From Paractinoplanes tereljensis (GTDB lineage Bacteria; Actinomycetota; Actinomycetes; Mycobacteriales; Micromonosporaceae), in contig NZ_BOMY01000061.1 of assembly GCF_016862435.1 (NCBI RefSeq), forward strand, positions 62,001 through 126,000: a stretch of 64,000 nucleotides of DNA, given 5' to 3'. Shown in pieces: positions 8,608-16,609 of this stretch. The notes below the pieces were generated by a model. That model was given only the letters and a program-made list of their open reading frames with translations. It ran no database searches and was not told the origin of the DNA. Every line of letters begins with the position of its first letter. Positions within the stretch are counted from its first letter, which is position 1. A program made the position numbers and the translations under genes.

Positions 8608-9168
8608 ATGGAAAAGCTCGTTCCCACCAGCACCCCACCCACACCGGACGACGTCCGGGCCCGGCTGGCCGGCCGGGTCGCCGGCCTGTCCCCGTCCGCG
8701 CGGCACCTGGTGCAGGCGACCACGGCCCTGCCCTCGTCGTTCCGGCCGGCCCGGCTGAGCGCGCTGCTCGGCCGGAGTCTGATCACCCTGCTGCCGGACA
8801 TCGAGGAAGCCATCGCGGCGGGGCTGCTCGTCGCCATCGACGACATGCTGGCGTTCAGCCACGAGCTGGTTCGCCCGACCGTCGAGGCGTCGATGCCCGC
8901 CGCGGTGGTGGCCGCCCTGCGACGCGAGCGGCCGCGCGCGGCACCGGCCCGGCAACCAGGCGACCTGGGCCTCCTCAGCGACCGTGAGCTGGAGGTCGCT
9001 CAGTTGGTCGCGCTGGCGCTGACCAATCAGCAGATCGCCGTCCGGCTGGATCGGTCACCGCACACCGTCAACTTTCACCTCCGTCAGATCTTCCGGAAGC
9101 TCGGGCTGGCGTCCCGGGTCGAGCTGGTGTCGCTGCTGGGAAGGAGGGAAGCCACCCGGCGACCGTAG
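8608..9168 (+). CDS. Short LuxR-type regulator resembling the C-terminal part of LAL proteins
   Basis: A 186-residue protein. Residues about 15-90 (LSPSARHLVQATTALPSSF to AFSHELVRPTV) look like the helical segment that follows the ATPase in large LAL regulators. Residues about 118-178 are a LuxR helix-turn-helix (LSDRELEVAQLVALALTNQQ, then SPHTVNFHLRQIFRKLG). The ATPase and TPR parts are missing, so this is a miniature LAL. The ATG at 8608 has GAGGAGGACC just upstream. Its 3' end overlaps the convergent monooxygenase gene by 85 bp. It probably regulates the adjacent aminohydroxybenzoate operon; this is inferred from position only. Confidence 0.82.
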   Translation: MEKLVPTSTPPTPDDVRARLAGRVAGLSPSARHLVQATTALPSSFRPARLSALLGRSLITLLPDIEEAIAAGLLVAIDDMLAFSHELVRPTVEASMPAAVVAALRRERPRAAPARQPGDLGLLSDRELEVAQLVALALTNQQIAVRLDRSPHTVNFHLRQIFRKLGLASRVELVSLLGRREATRRP

Positions 9169-10178
9169 AGCCAGTCGTGCGAGCCCGGCGGGGCCGCCGC
9201 CATCGCGGTGTCCCGCTGCCTCTGCTCGTCGCCGTCGGGCAGGTGATAGACGTGGGCGCCGGCCCGGGACAGGTCGGCGACCGGCCCGACTCGCTCGCGG
9301 CGCAGCGCCTCGAAGCGCCGGAACGCGTCCGGCCGCCCGCCGCACCGGGCCAGTGCGGCGGCGTCCTCGATGGCCTGGGCCGCGCCCTGGGCGATGAACG
9401 GCAGCATCGGGTGGGCCGCGTCGCCGATGAGCACGACCCGGCCGTGGTGCCAGCGCGGGGCCGGCGGGCGGTCGTAGAGGGTGTGCACCTCGGGCCGTTC
9501 GATCCGGTCGATCAGGTCGCGCACCGCCGGATGCCAGCCGTCGACGTTCGCGTCCCCGGGGCGGCCGACCACGACCAGGTTGAGGTGTCCCCGGCCGATC
9601 GGGTAGGCGACCACGTGCCGGTGCGGGCCCAGCCAGACCACGACCCGATCCAGCTCGGTTTCCATCGGCAGGACGGCCCGGACGGCCACGTACCCGCTGT
9701 CCCGCAGCTCGTCCCGGACGACCAGGCCACGAACCGCCGAGTGCAGCCCGTCGGCGCCGACCACGGCGGTGGCCCGCTCACCGGTCCCGTCGGCGAAACA
9801 GAGGGCACCGTCGTCGGTGACCGACACGCACCGGCGTCCGAAGACCACCGCGGCCTCCCGCAGCGCGCCGACCAGCGCACCCCGGCGCATCGCGTAATAC
9901 GGGGTGTCGTACCGGCTCAGGTCGGTACGGCTGATCACCGTGTTGTCCTGCCAGCGACGGATCTCCCGGCATGACGGTCGAGCCGCCGCCTCGAACACCT
10001 CGCCCAGGCCCAGTTCGTGCAGCTCGGCCGCGGCGTTCGGGGCGATCTGGATGCCCGCCCCCTCGTCCGGGAGCGCGTCCCGTCGCTCGAACACCACGCT
10101 GCGGATGTCCCGGCGGGCGAGCGCGATCGCGGTGGTGAGACCGCCGATCCCGGCGCCCACGATGGCGATCCGGTCCAT
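9084..10178 (-). CDS. Salicylate-hydroxylase-like FAD monooxygenase
   Basis: A 364-residue class A flavin monooxygenase. The FAD motif GAGIGGLTTAIALARR begins at residue 8 and the GD motif GDAAHPMLPFIAQGAAQAIED lies near residue 270. It is closest in style to salicylate/3-hydroxybenzoate hydroxylases, which hydroxylate (sometimes with decarboxylation) an aromatic acid using NAD(P)H and O2. It is the last gene of the griI-griH-ligase operon, 12 bp after the ligase. The natural substrate is therefore likely 3-amino-4-hydroxybenzoate or a derivative; similar hydroxylases act on this acid in the platensimycin pathway. The substrate is inferred. Confidence 0.85.
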   Translation of the reverse strand: MDRIAIVGAGIGGLTTAIALARRDIRSVVFERRDALPDEGAGIQIAPNAAAELHELGLGEVFEAAARPSCREIRRWQDNTVISRTDLSRYDTPYYAMRRGALVGALREAAVVFGRRCVSVTDDGALCFADGTGERATAVVGADGLHSAVRGLVVRDELRDSGYVAVRAVLPMETELDRVVVWLGPHRHVVAYPIGRGHLNLVVVGRPGDANVDGWHPAVRDLIDRIERPEVHTLYDRPPAPRWHHGRVVLIGDAAHPMLPFIAQGAAQAIEDAAALARCGGRPDAFRRFEALRRERVGPVADLSRAGAHVYHLPDGDEQRQRDTAMAAAPPGSHDWLYGRRVASLLPSSDTSSTRDASPSFRKI

Positions 10179-10190
10179 GCGTGCCGCCTT

Positions 10191-11468
10191 TCAGTAGTAG
10201 CGCAGGGCTCGATCCCAGTTCTCGCCGGCGGCGAACAGGCCGCGCGGCTTCATCACCTCCGGCGCCGCGGTGAGCACGTCGTCGGGCACCAGCGTGCCGG
10301 GTGGCACGGCTTCCACCCGGGCCTCGCGGCCGAGGAGAGCGGCCAGCTCGTGCACCGCCGCGTCCGCGTGTCGAGTCGGGACCTCGATCTGCACGTGCAA
10401 CCCGGGTGGCTCGGCTGGCTCGGGACGGGCTCGCCAGAACATCACGCCGTACTCCGCCGGAAGCTGGAAGATCAGATCCTCCAGCTCCACCTGGGTCAGG
10501 CCGTCGCCGGCCGCGAAGCGGCCGAGCACCCGGACCACCGGCAGCGCCCAGCCGCACGGGCAGTCCCGATAGGCCACCTCGACCCGGTCGCCCAGGTGGT
10601 AGCGCAGCAGCGGCATCGCCTCCCGGAACAGCGGCGTGACCACCAGCTCGCCGGCCCCGTCGGGAGTGATCCGGCCGGTGACCGGGTCGTACACCTCGAA
10701 GATCGCGCGGTCCGCCCACAGATGCAGGCTTCCGTGCGGGCATTCGCCGGCCAGCCCGCCGGTCTCGCTCGCGCCGTACTCCTCCACCACCGGCGCCTGC
10801 CAGATCTGCGCGATCCGGGCCCGCCGGGCCGGGCTCAGCGGTTCACCGGCCACCAGCAACGCGCGCAGGGCGGGGAAATCGCGGCCGGGCGCGAGGCCCG
10901 CCCGGGCGGCCGCGGCCGCCCAGAGCAGGGCATCGGTGGGCAACGACCAGGTCAGGGTGACCTCCAGGTCGTGCATCAGGCGGACCACCTTGGCGTACGG
11001 GGTGGCCAGCGACCGATTGTCGGCCGGCACCACGGTCGCGCCGCAGGCCCGCGCGCCGGCGTGGGCCACGTGCCCGGTGAGCATCAGTGCGTACGGAGTG
11101 CGGACCATCAGCGTGTCCGACGGCCGGATGCCGATGTGCATGCGCGTGTACCGGTCGATCAGATCGGCCCAGTCGCTCTCGGTGTAGTACGACGCGGTCG
11201 GCGTCCCGGTGCTGCCGCTCGACTCGTGATAGGTCGCCAGCCGGGACCGGTCCACCGCGAGCAGCCCGAACGGGTACCCGTCGCGTACCTCGGCCTTGCT
11301 GGTCAGCGGGTATCGGTCGAACTCGGCCCGGTCGGCCGGAAGGCCGCGCCGGCGGTAGAACGGCGAGCCGGCCGCGGCGGCCAGCGCGGCCGGCAGCAGC
11401 TCGTCCTGGAGCTTGGCGAGGGCATCGAAGTCGCCCCAGTCCCCGATCCGGGGCCGGTCAGAGCTCAT
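10191..11468 (-). CDS. PaaK-like AMP-forming aryl-acid ligase
   Basis: A 425-residue member of the phenylacetate-CoA ligase branch of the adenylating superfamily. The P-loop is YHESSGSTGTPTASYY near residue 85, followed by VVEEYGASETGGLAGE and LLRYHLGDRVEV. A Cys pair CPCGW, common in PaaK, is present. It should activate an aromatic acid as the adenylate and then the CoA or protein thioester. Its start lies 11 bp inside the upstream dehydroquinate-synthase-II-like gene, so the two are coupled. In context it may activate 3-amino-4-hydroxybenzoate. Confidence 0.85.
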   Translation of the reverse strand: MSSDRPRIGDWGDFDALAKLQDELLPAALAAAAGSPFYRRRGLPADRAEFDRYPLTSKAEVRDGYPFGLLAVDRSRLATYHESSGSTGTPTASYYTESDWADLIDRYTRMHIGIRPSDTLMVRTPYALMLTGHVAHAGARACGATVVPADNRSLATPYAKVVRLMHDLEVTLTWSLPTDALLWAAAAARAGLAPGRDFPALRALLVAGEPLSPARRARIAQIWQAPVVEEYGASETGGLAGECPHGSLHLWADRAIFEVYDPVTGRITPDGAGELVVTPLFREAMPLLRYHLGDRVEVAYRDCPCGWALPVVRVLGRFAAGDGLTQVELEDLIFQLPAEYGVMFWRARPEPAEPPGLHVQIEVPTRHADAAVHELAALLGREARVEAVPPGTLVPDDVLTAAPEVMKPRGLFAAGENWDRALRYY

Positions 11469-12561
11469 GGCAGAGCTCGTCGATCGGATAGCCGACGTGC
11501 CGTTCCCGGCCGGGCAGGTAACCGAGCACCTCGTCGCCCGGCCGGAGCTCGGTGGAGTTGAGCACCACGCCGCCCGGGCCGAGCAGCCGTACGTGCCAGT
11601 CGTCCTGCACGATCAGGTTGAGCTGCTCGCCGGTGGGTGCCACGGCGTCGATGGCGAGCAGCGGCCGGGTCTCGATCTTCACCCGGCCGACGGTCACCGG
11701 CCGGCTGCGGCCGTCCGCGCGCACCGCCAGCACGGTGGCCCCGGCCTGTAGCTCGCACAGATAGCGGGTGCGCTCGTGGTCGGCCAGCGTGTACGACATG
11801 ACCGCGCCGGCGTTGACCCGGAACGGCCGCATCGGCATGTAGGGCAGCGGATGCGTCTCGCTGACGCACAGCAGCAGCCCGCGGGAGCGTGACCCGACCA
11901 GGATTCCCTCGTCCGGGTTCAGGTACGAGCAGGTGTCCACGCAGGCCCGCTCGCCGGAGCCGCAGTGCCGCACCCCGGTGACGGTCAGGGTGACCAGGTC
12001 GAGGTCCGGTGAGCGGTGCCGCACCACCTCGGTGAGTTTGGTGGCGTCGCCCGGTCCGCCCGGCCGCAGCAGCACCCCGTCCGGCCCACGTTCCAGCACG
12101 GTCAGGTGCACCGAGGCCTCCTCGACCCCGCTCACCTCGGTGATGATCCGGCCGTCGGCACCGTCCGCGGCGGCCAGCACGATCTCCAGCGGGATGTGCG
12201 TGGGGTCGTGGAAGCGCAGCACGGTGAGCTCGTCCCGGCGCACCCGCTCGCAGGCCAGTTCCAGGCTGGCCGCGTCGGTGACGTCCACCCGGGTGCCGAA
12301 ACGTACCCCCGGCCGGTCCACCGTCGCCCGGGTGGCCGGGTCGACAAGCACGAGGTCGGCGTTGCCCAGGTCGTCCGGCAGGTCGCCGGTGACGGTAAGC
12401 ACCCGGGTGACGGTCGGCGGCAGATCGGCCAGATCGGCCGGGTCGTCCGCCACGATCGCGTCGAAGCGCAGGTGGACGGCCTCCTCGCAGACCGCCTGCC
12501 GCCAGGGCCCGGCCTCCCGCAGGTCGAGCCAGCACTCGCGGCGCTTGCTCGCCGCGCTCAT
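11458..12561 (-). CDS. 3-dehydroquinate synthase II family, GriH-type 3-amino-4-hydroxybenzoate synthase
   Basis: A 367-residue protein of the archaeal 3-dehydroquinate synthase II family. Features are EVSGVEEASVHLTVLERG, the Cys-containing RHCGSGERACVDTCS, ILVGSRSRGLLLCVSETH, and MRPFRVNAGAVMSYTL. In bacteria this family is represented by GriH, which turns the C7N product of GriI into 3-amino-4-hydroxybenzoic acid. The partner GriI-type aldolase lies directly upstream with a 4-bp ATGA overlap, which makes the GriH assignment much more likely than a shikimate-pathway role. Confidence 0.88.
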   Translation of the reverse strand: MSAASKRRECWLDLREAGPWRQAVCEEAVHLRFDAIVADDPADLADLPPTVTRVLTVTGDLPDDLGNADLVLVDPATRATVDRPGVRFGTRVDVTDAASLELACERVRRDELTVLRFHDPTHIPLEIVLAAADGADGRIITEVSGVEEASVHLTVLERGPDGVLLRPGGPGDATKLTEVVRHRSPDLDLVTLTVTGVRHCGSGERACVDTCSYLNPDEGILVGSRSRGLLLCVSETHPLPYMPMRPFRVNAGAVMSYTLADHERTRYLCELQAGATVLAVRADGRSRPVTVGRVKIETRPLLAIDAVAPTGEQLNLIVQDDWHVRLLGPGGVVLNSTELRPGDEVLGYLPGRERHVGYPIDELCHEL

Positions 12562-13349
12562 CGGACGGCCACCGAGGTGCGGTCGTGCACCACGGCGGCG
12601 AGCCGGCGCACCATCGCGCCCGGGTCTCCGGCGGTGAACACGAGGCGTCCCACCGCCACGCCGGCGGCACCGGCCCGGATGGCCGTCGACATCCGGCCGA
12701 GCACGGCGTCCGGGTCCGATCCCGGGTCTCCGCCGGCCGCCAGCACCGGGACGGCAGCGCCGGCGATGATCCGGGCAGTCTCCGCCGGGTCGTCCGGCAG
12801 GGCCGTCTTGACCAGGTCGGCGCCCAGTTCGGCGGCGACCGCGACGGCGTGCGCCACGAGATCCGGGGCCCGGCCGTCACGAACCGCCGGGCCGCGCACG
12901 TACATCATCGCGAGCAACGGCACCGACCAGCGGTCGCACTCCTCCGCGACGGCGGCCAGGTGGGCGATCTGCGCCGCCTCGGTCCGGGATGCCGCGTTGA
13001 CGTGCACGCTGACCGCGTGCGCGCCGAGCCGGAGCGCCTCCTGGACGGTGGCCACCGGGAACTTCGCGTCCGGGTCGGCCGCCATCCGGGTGCTCGCGTT
13101 GAGCTGGATCACCAGCGACAGGTCACGGAACCGGTCGGGGTGGATCCGGCGGGCCGCGCCCTTGTGGACCACCACCCCGTCGGCGCCGTGCTCGGCCAGC
13201 TGGCCGACGAGGGTGTCGAGGTCACCGTCGTCGCGCAGCGGGCCGGCGCCCACGGCGTGGTCGAGGGGGATCAGGAGCAGACCGGAGCGGCCGCCCCGGC
13301 CGAGGTGGCTCAGGCGTAACCGCCGTCCGAATGCTTCGTTCGGGTACAT
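12558..13349 (-). CDS. GriI-type aldolase (2-amino-3,7-dideoxyheptulosonate synthase family)
   Basis: A 263-residue class I aldolase of the DeoC/LacD fold. The three catalytic residues of the archaeal family are in place: D30 (IPLDHAVG), Y150 (LLAMMYVRGP) and Schiff-base K181 (ADLVKTALPDD). GriI condenses aspartate semialdehyde with dihydroxyacetone phosphate, giving the C7N skeleton used by GriH. It is the first gene of the operon griI-griH-ligase-hydroxylase on the minus strand. The ATG at 13347-13349 has a GAGGAGT ribosome site just upstream. A 404-bp gap separates it from the divergent LAL regulator. Confidence 0.88.
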   Translation of the reverse strand: MYPNEAFGRRLRLSHLGRGGRSGLLLIPLDHAVGAGPLRDDGDLDTLVGQLAEHGADGVVVHKGAARRIHPDRFRDLSLVIQLNASTRMAADPDAKFPVATVQEALRLGAHAVSVHVNAASRTEAAQIAHLAAVAEECDRWSVPLLAMMYVRGPAVRDGRAPDLVAHAVAVAAELGADLVKTALPDDPAETARIIAGAAVPVLAAGGDPGSDPDAVLGRMSTAIRAGAAGVAVGRLVFTAGDPGAMVRRLAAVVHDRTSVAVR

Positions 13350-13753
13350 CGCGACTCCTCGGTGAGTGCTTCGTCGATGCCGTCCGAAGTTAACGACGGA
13401 TCCCGCCGCGGCCTACCGCACGATTGAGTGGGTGCGCGGGCGAATTTGGCGAAAGTGCAGGTCGGCGCCGTCGTACTCGTATTGACCTGATCAAATAGGT
13501 AGTCGTTGGCAAGATCGGGTTATCTCGTTGGTGCACAACGGAATCCGCTGTTCGTACCTAGCCAGTAGGCTGCTCGCCGGAAAGGTCGCGCCCGATCGAA
13601 AAGCGCGCCGCCACGGGGGATTTCCAGCACGACGGATGGCTGAGCGAACCGCACGAACGGCTATTAGCCCGTTGCGTTGACGGCCCGCACAATCAGCCTC
13701 CTAAACCTCGATGGGGGCGTAATGGAGATCAATCCAGGTGGGGGGCCACCGGC
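13350..13753. promoter_or_regulatory. Divergent promoter region between griI-like operon and LAL regulator
   Basis: A 404-bp gap with no gene, distinctly richer in A/T than its flanks. It contains TTGACCTGATCAAATAGG near 13479, TTGGCAAGATCGGGTTATC near 13506, and TTGCGTTGACGGCCCGC near 13672, all plausible promoter or operator parts. No site can be assigned to a specific factor. Confidence 0.5.
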
Positions 13754-16528
13754 GTGAGCTGGCGCCTTCTCGGGCGGGAGCCGGAGGTCGAGCTGCTGAC
13801 CGGGATCCTGGACGACACCGCGGCCGGTGCGGGTGGCTGGCACGTGCTGACCGGCCCGCCCGGCATCGGCAAGTCGCGGCTGCTGCAGGCCGTGTTCGAG
13901 CTGGCCGCCCAGCGGGATCTCGCGGTGGCGACCCGCGAGGCGTTCCGGCTTGATCAGGCCGCGCCGCTGGTGACCCTGGCCGGCGCGCTGCGTGACTGCA
14001 CCACCGAGACCTCCGCGTTCGCCTGGCTCACCGAGCACGAGCCGGAACGATCCGATCCGCTCGGCACCCTGCAGCGGCTGCGCACGTCGCTGGAGCAGGC
14101 GACTCGCGAACGTCCGCTGCTGATCGTGATCGACGACGCCCAGTGGACGGATGAGCTGAGCGCGCTGGCGATCCGGGAGCTGATCCCGGCGCTGGCCTCC
14201 GCCCCGGTGCGCTGGTTGTTCGCCCACCGTCCGCCGTCCACCGAGGACCGGGACAGCCCCGGCCACCAACTGATGCGGTGGCTGCTGCGCGACGGCACCC
14301 CGCCGATCCGGCTGAACCCGCTCGCCGATCCGGACATCGCCGAACTGAGCGCGGACGTGGTCGGTGCCGCGGTGGACAACACCGTGGTGGCGCTGGCCGC
14401 CTCGTGCCTGGGCAACCCGCTGCGCACCGAGCAGTTGCTGCGGGCGCTGGTCGCCACCCGCCAGCTCGTGGTGGCCCGCGGAGTCGGCTCGGTGGTCGGC
14501 GACGACCTGCCGTCCAGCTTCGTCGACTCGGTCCGGGAACTGCTCGACTCGCTGTCCGAGCCGGCCGCCTGGCTGCTGCGGTCGGCGTCGGTGTTCGGCC
14601 GGCCGTTCGGCGTCGACGAGGTGGCCCGTCTCTCCGGGCATCCGCTGACCCGGCTGTATCCGCTGGTCGGCGAGGCGATGACCGACTTCCTGGTCGAGGA
14701 CACCCTGGGCGGCCTGGCCTTCGCCCACGACCTGGTCCGGCAGGCGGTGTACAGCATGCTGCCGCGGCCGATGCGCGAGCAACTGCACCGGGAGGTCGCG
14801 GCGATCACCAGTGACGCCGGCCGGCCGGCCCTGGAGACCGCCGAGCACCAGCTCAAGAGCGGCCCGTCCGGGGCCGGTGCCGCGGTCCGGATGGTGCGCT
14901 CGATGGCCCGCGAGATCGCCCGGGTGGCGCCGGGCGCCGCGGCCGACATCATGTTGCGGGCGCTGCCGGCGGTGGATGCCGGCGATCCGGACCGGCCGGT
15001 GCTGATCGCCGACACGGTCGGCCTGCTCGCTTCGGCCGCACGCCTGGAGGAGGCTCGGCGGCTCGGCGGCGAGGCCCTCGGCGCGGGGCTGGACCCGGAC
15101 ACCGAGGCGGTACTGCTGCTCGGCCTGGCCGAGGCGTGCAAACACGGTGGGCTGAACACGATGACGGTCGAGTACACCGACACGGCACTGCGGAACCCCA
15201 GGATTCCCGCCGGGGTGCAGGCCCGGCTGCACGCGGTGCGCACCCACGCCCTCTGCTACCTCGGCGACCTGGCCGGGGCCGACGACTCGGGCGTCCGGGC
15301 CGAAGCCCTCGGCCGGCCGGCCGGTGAGTACGGCGCCGTGGTGTTCGGCCTGGCCGGCCGCAGCCTGGTCGCCTATACCGAGGGCCGGTTGGACGACTCG
15401 CTGGCGTACGCCCGTTCGGCGACCGAGCTGGCCGACCAGGAGGGTGGTGCGGCGGCCCACCAGCATCCGCGGATCTGGCTGGGTGGTGCGCTGACCGCGC
15501 TCGACCGGTTCGACGAGGCCGAGCAGGTCATCCGGACCGGGCGCCGGGAGTCCGACCGATCCGGCTCGGCCTGGGCCGATCCGCTCTGGCACTACTTCCA
15601 GACCGCCCTGCTGTACGCCCGCGGCCGGCTCGAGGAGGCCGCGGTGGAGGCCCAGTCGGGTCTGGCGGTGGCCGAACAGCACGAGGCCAACGCCCTCGCC
15701 ATGCCGTTGCTGGGCATGCTGCTGCGGATCGCGGTCCGGCGCGGCGAACTGAGCCGAGCGCAGGACCACCTCGATCAGGTACGCCGGCTGGCCGGCGACG
15801 GGGTGACCGCCGTGCCCGAGGACGTGCTGTGGGCCGAGGCCGTCCTGCTCGTCGCGACCGGCGCACCGAAAGCCGCGTTCGACCTGCTCCGCGACCTGTA
15901 CGCGGGCCTTGCCGACCGGCCGGCCCTGTTCGCCGCCGACCCCGCCGCGGCCGCCGAGCTGGTCCGCCTGGCCCGGGACACCGGGCATCTCGGCGAGGCG
16001 TCGATCGTCGTCGCGGCGGCCCGGCGCCTCGCCGAGCGCAACCCCGGCTCGCACTCGGCGGCCGGTGCCGCCGAGCACGCCGCCGGCGTCCACCACGGTG
16101 ACCTGGCCCGGGTGGAGCGGGCCGTCGCGGAGTTCCGGCTGGCGAACCGGCCGCTCGCCCTGGCTGCTGCTCTCGAGGACGCGGCATCGCTCGGTGGCGA
16201 CGGCTACCAGGAGGCGTTGTCCATCGTGACCGGATGCGGCGCCGAGCGGGTCCGGGCGCGGATCGAAGCGGTACTTCGAGCCCGCGGTGCGGTGGCGCCG
16301 GAGCCGTCCGCGCCGCCTGCGCCCTGCCTGCCGCAGCTGTCTCCGGCCGAGCGCCGGGTGGCGATCGAGGTCGGCCGCGGCGGCACCAACAGCGAGGTCG
16401 CCGAGATCCTGTTCATCTCCAAGCACACGGTGGACGCGCACCTGCGCAACATCTTCGCCAAGCTGGGCGTGCGGCGACGGGCCGAACTCGCCGCCCTGGT
16501 CGCCCGGGAGTGCGGCCCAACCACGTGA
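13754..16528 (+). CDS. LAL-family (large ATP-binding LuxR) transcriptional regulator
   Basis: A 924-residue regulator. Residues 34-41 are the Walker A motif GPPGIGKS and LLIVIDDAQW near residue 125 is Walker B, giving an STAND/AAA-type ATPase. The middle has TPR-like helical repeats, and the C-terminus holds a LuxR DNA-binding domain (LSPAERRVAIEVGRGGTNSE, then SKHTVDAHLRNIFAKLG). LAL proteins are usually pathway-specific activators of antibiotic clusters. The GTG start at 13754 follows AGGTGGGGGG. It is divergent from the griI operon and 81 bp upstream of the second monooxygenase, so it may control both. Confidence 0.92.
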   Translation: MSWRLLGREPEVELLTGILDDTAAGAGGWHVLTGPPGIGKSRLLQAVFELAAQRDLAVATREAFRLDQAAPLVTLAGALRDCTTETSAFAWLTEHEPERSDPLGTLQRLRTSLEQATRERPLLIVIDDAQWTDELSALAIRELIPALASAPVRWLFAHRPPSTEDRDSPGHQLMRWLLRDGTPPIRLNPLADPDIAELSADVVGAAVDNTVVALAASCLGNPLRTEQLLRALVATRQLVVARGVGSVVGDDLPSSFVDSVRELLDSLSEPAAWLLRSASVFGRPFGVDEVARLSGHPLTRLYPLVGEAMTDFLVEDTLGGLAFAHDLVRQAVYSMLPRPMREQLHREVAAITSDAGRPALETAEHQLKSGPSGAGAAVRMVRSMAREIARVAPGAAADIMLRALPAVDAGDPDRPVLIADTVGLLASAARLEEARRLGGEALGAGLDPDTEAVLLLGLAEACKHGGLNTMTVEYTDTALRNPRIPAGVQARLHAVRTHALCYLGDLAGADDSGVRAEALGRPAGEYGAVVFGLAGRSLVAYTEGRLDDSLAYARSATELADQEGGAAAHQHPRIWLGGALTALDRFDEAEQVIRTGRRESDRSGSAWADPLWHYFQTALLYARGRLEEAAVEAQSGLAVAEQHEANALAMPLLGMLLRIAVRRGELSRAQDHLDQVRRLAGDGVTAVPEDVLWAEAVLLVATGAPKAAFDLLRDLYAGLADRPALFAADPAAAAELVRLARDTGHLGEASIVVAAARRLAERNPGSHSAAGAAEHAAGVHHGDLARVERAVAEFRLANRPLALAAALEDAASLGGDGYQEALSIVTGCGAERVRARIEAVLRARGAVAPEPSAPPAPCLPQLSPAERRVAIEVGRGGTNSEVAEILFISKHTVDAHLRNIFAKLGVRRRAELAALVARECGPTT

Positions 16529-16565
16529 ACACGTGATGACGGATGACCCTCTCGGCACCGAGCAT

Positions 16566-16582
16566 GGCGGTGTAACACCGCC
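16566..16582. promoter_or_regulatory. 8-bp perfect inverted repeat, candidate operator
   Basis: GGCGGTGT-A-ACACCGCC lies 27 bp before the ATG of the second monooxygenase and 37 bp after the LAL stop codon. A pair of CACGTG sites (16522-16527 and 16530-16535) lies just before it. It could be an operator for the LAL or TetR-like protein, or a small transcript hairpin. Confidence 0.4.
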
Positions 16583-16609
16583 GCCCATCCCTCCGCTCAA
16601 GGGACACCC

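Noticed and set aside
13664..16600. 978-codon open frame on the minus strand opposite the LAL regulator
   Set aside because: Arg/Gly/Gln-rich translation with no family likeness; it is the antisense shadow of a well-supported LAL gene in high-GC DNA.
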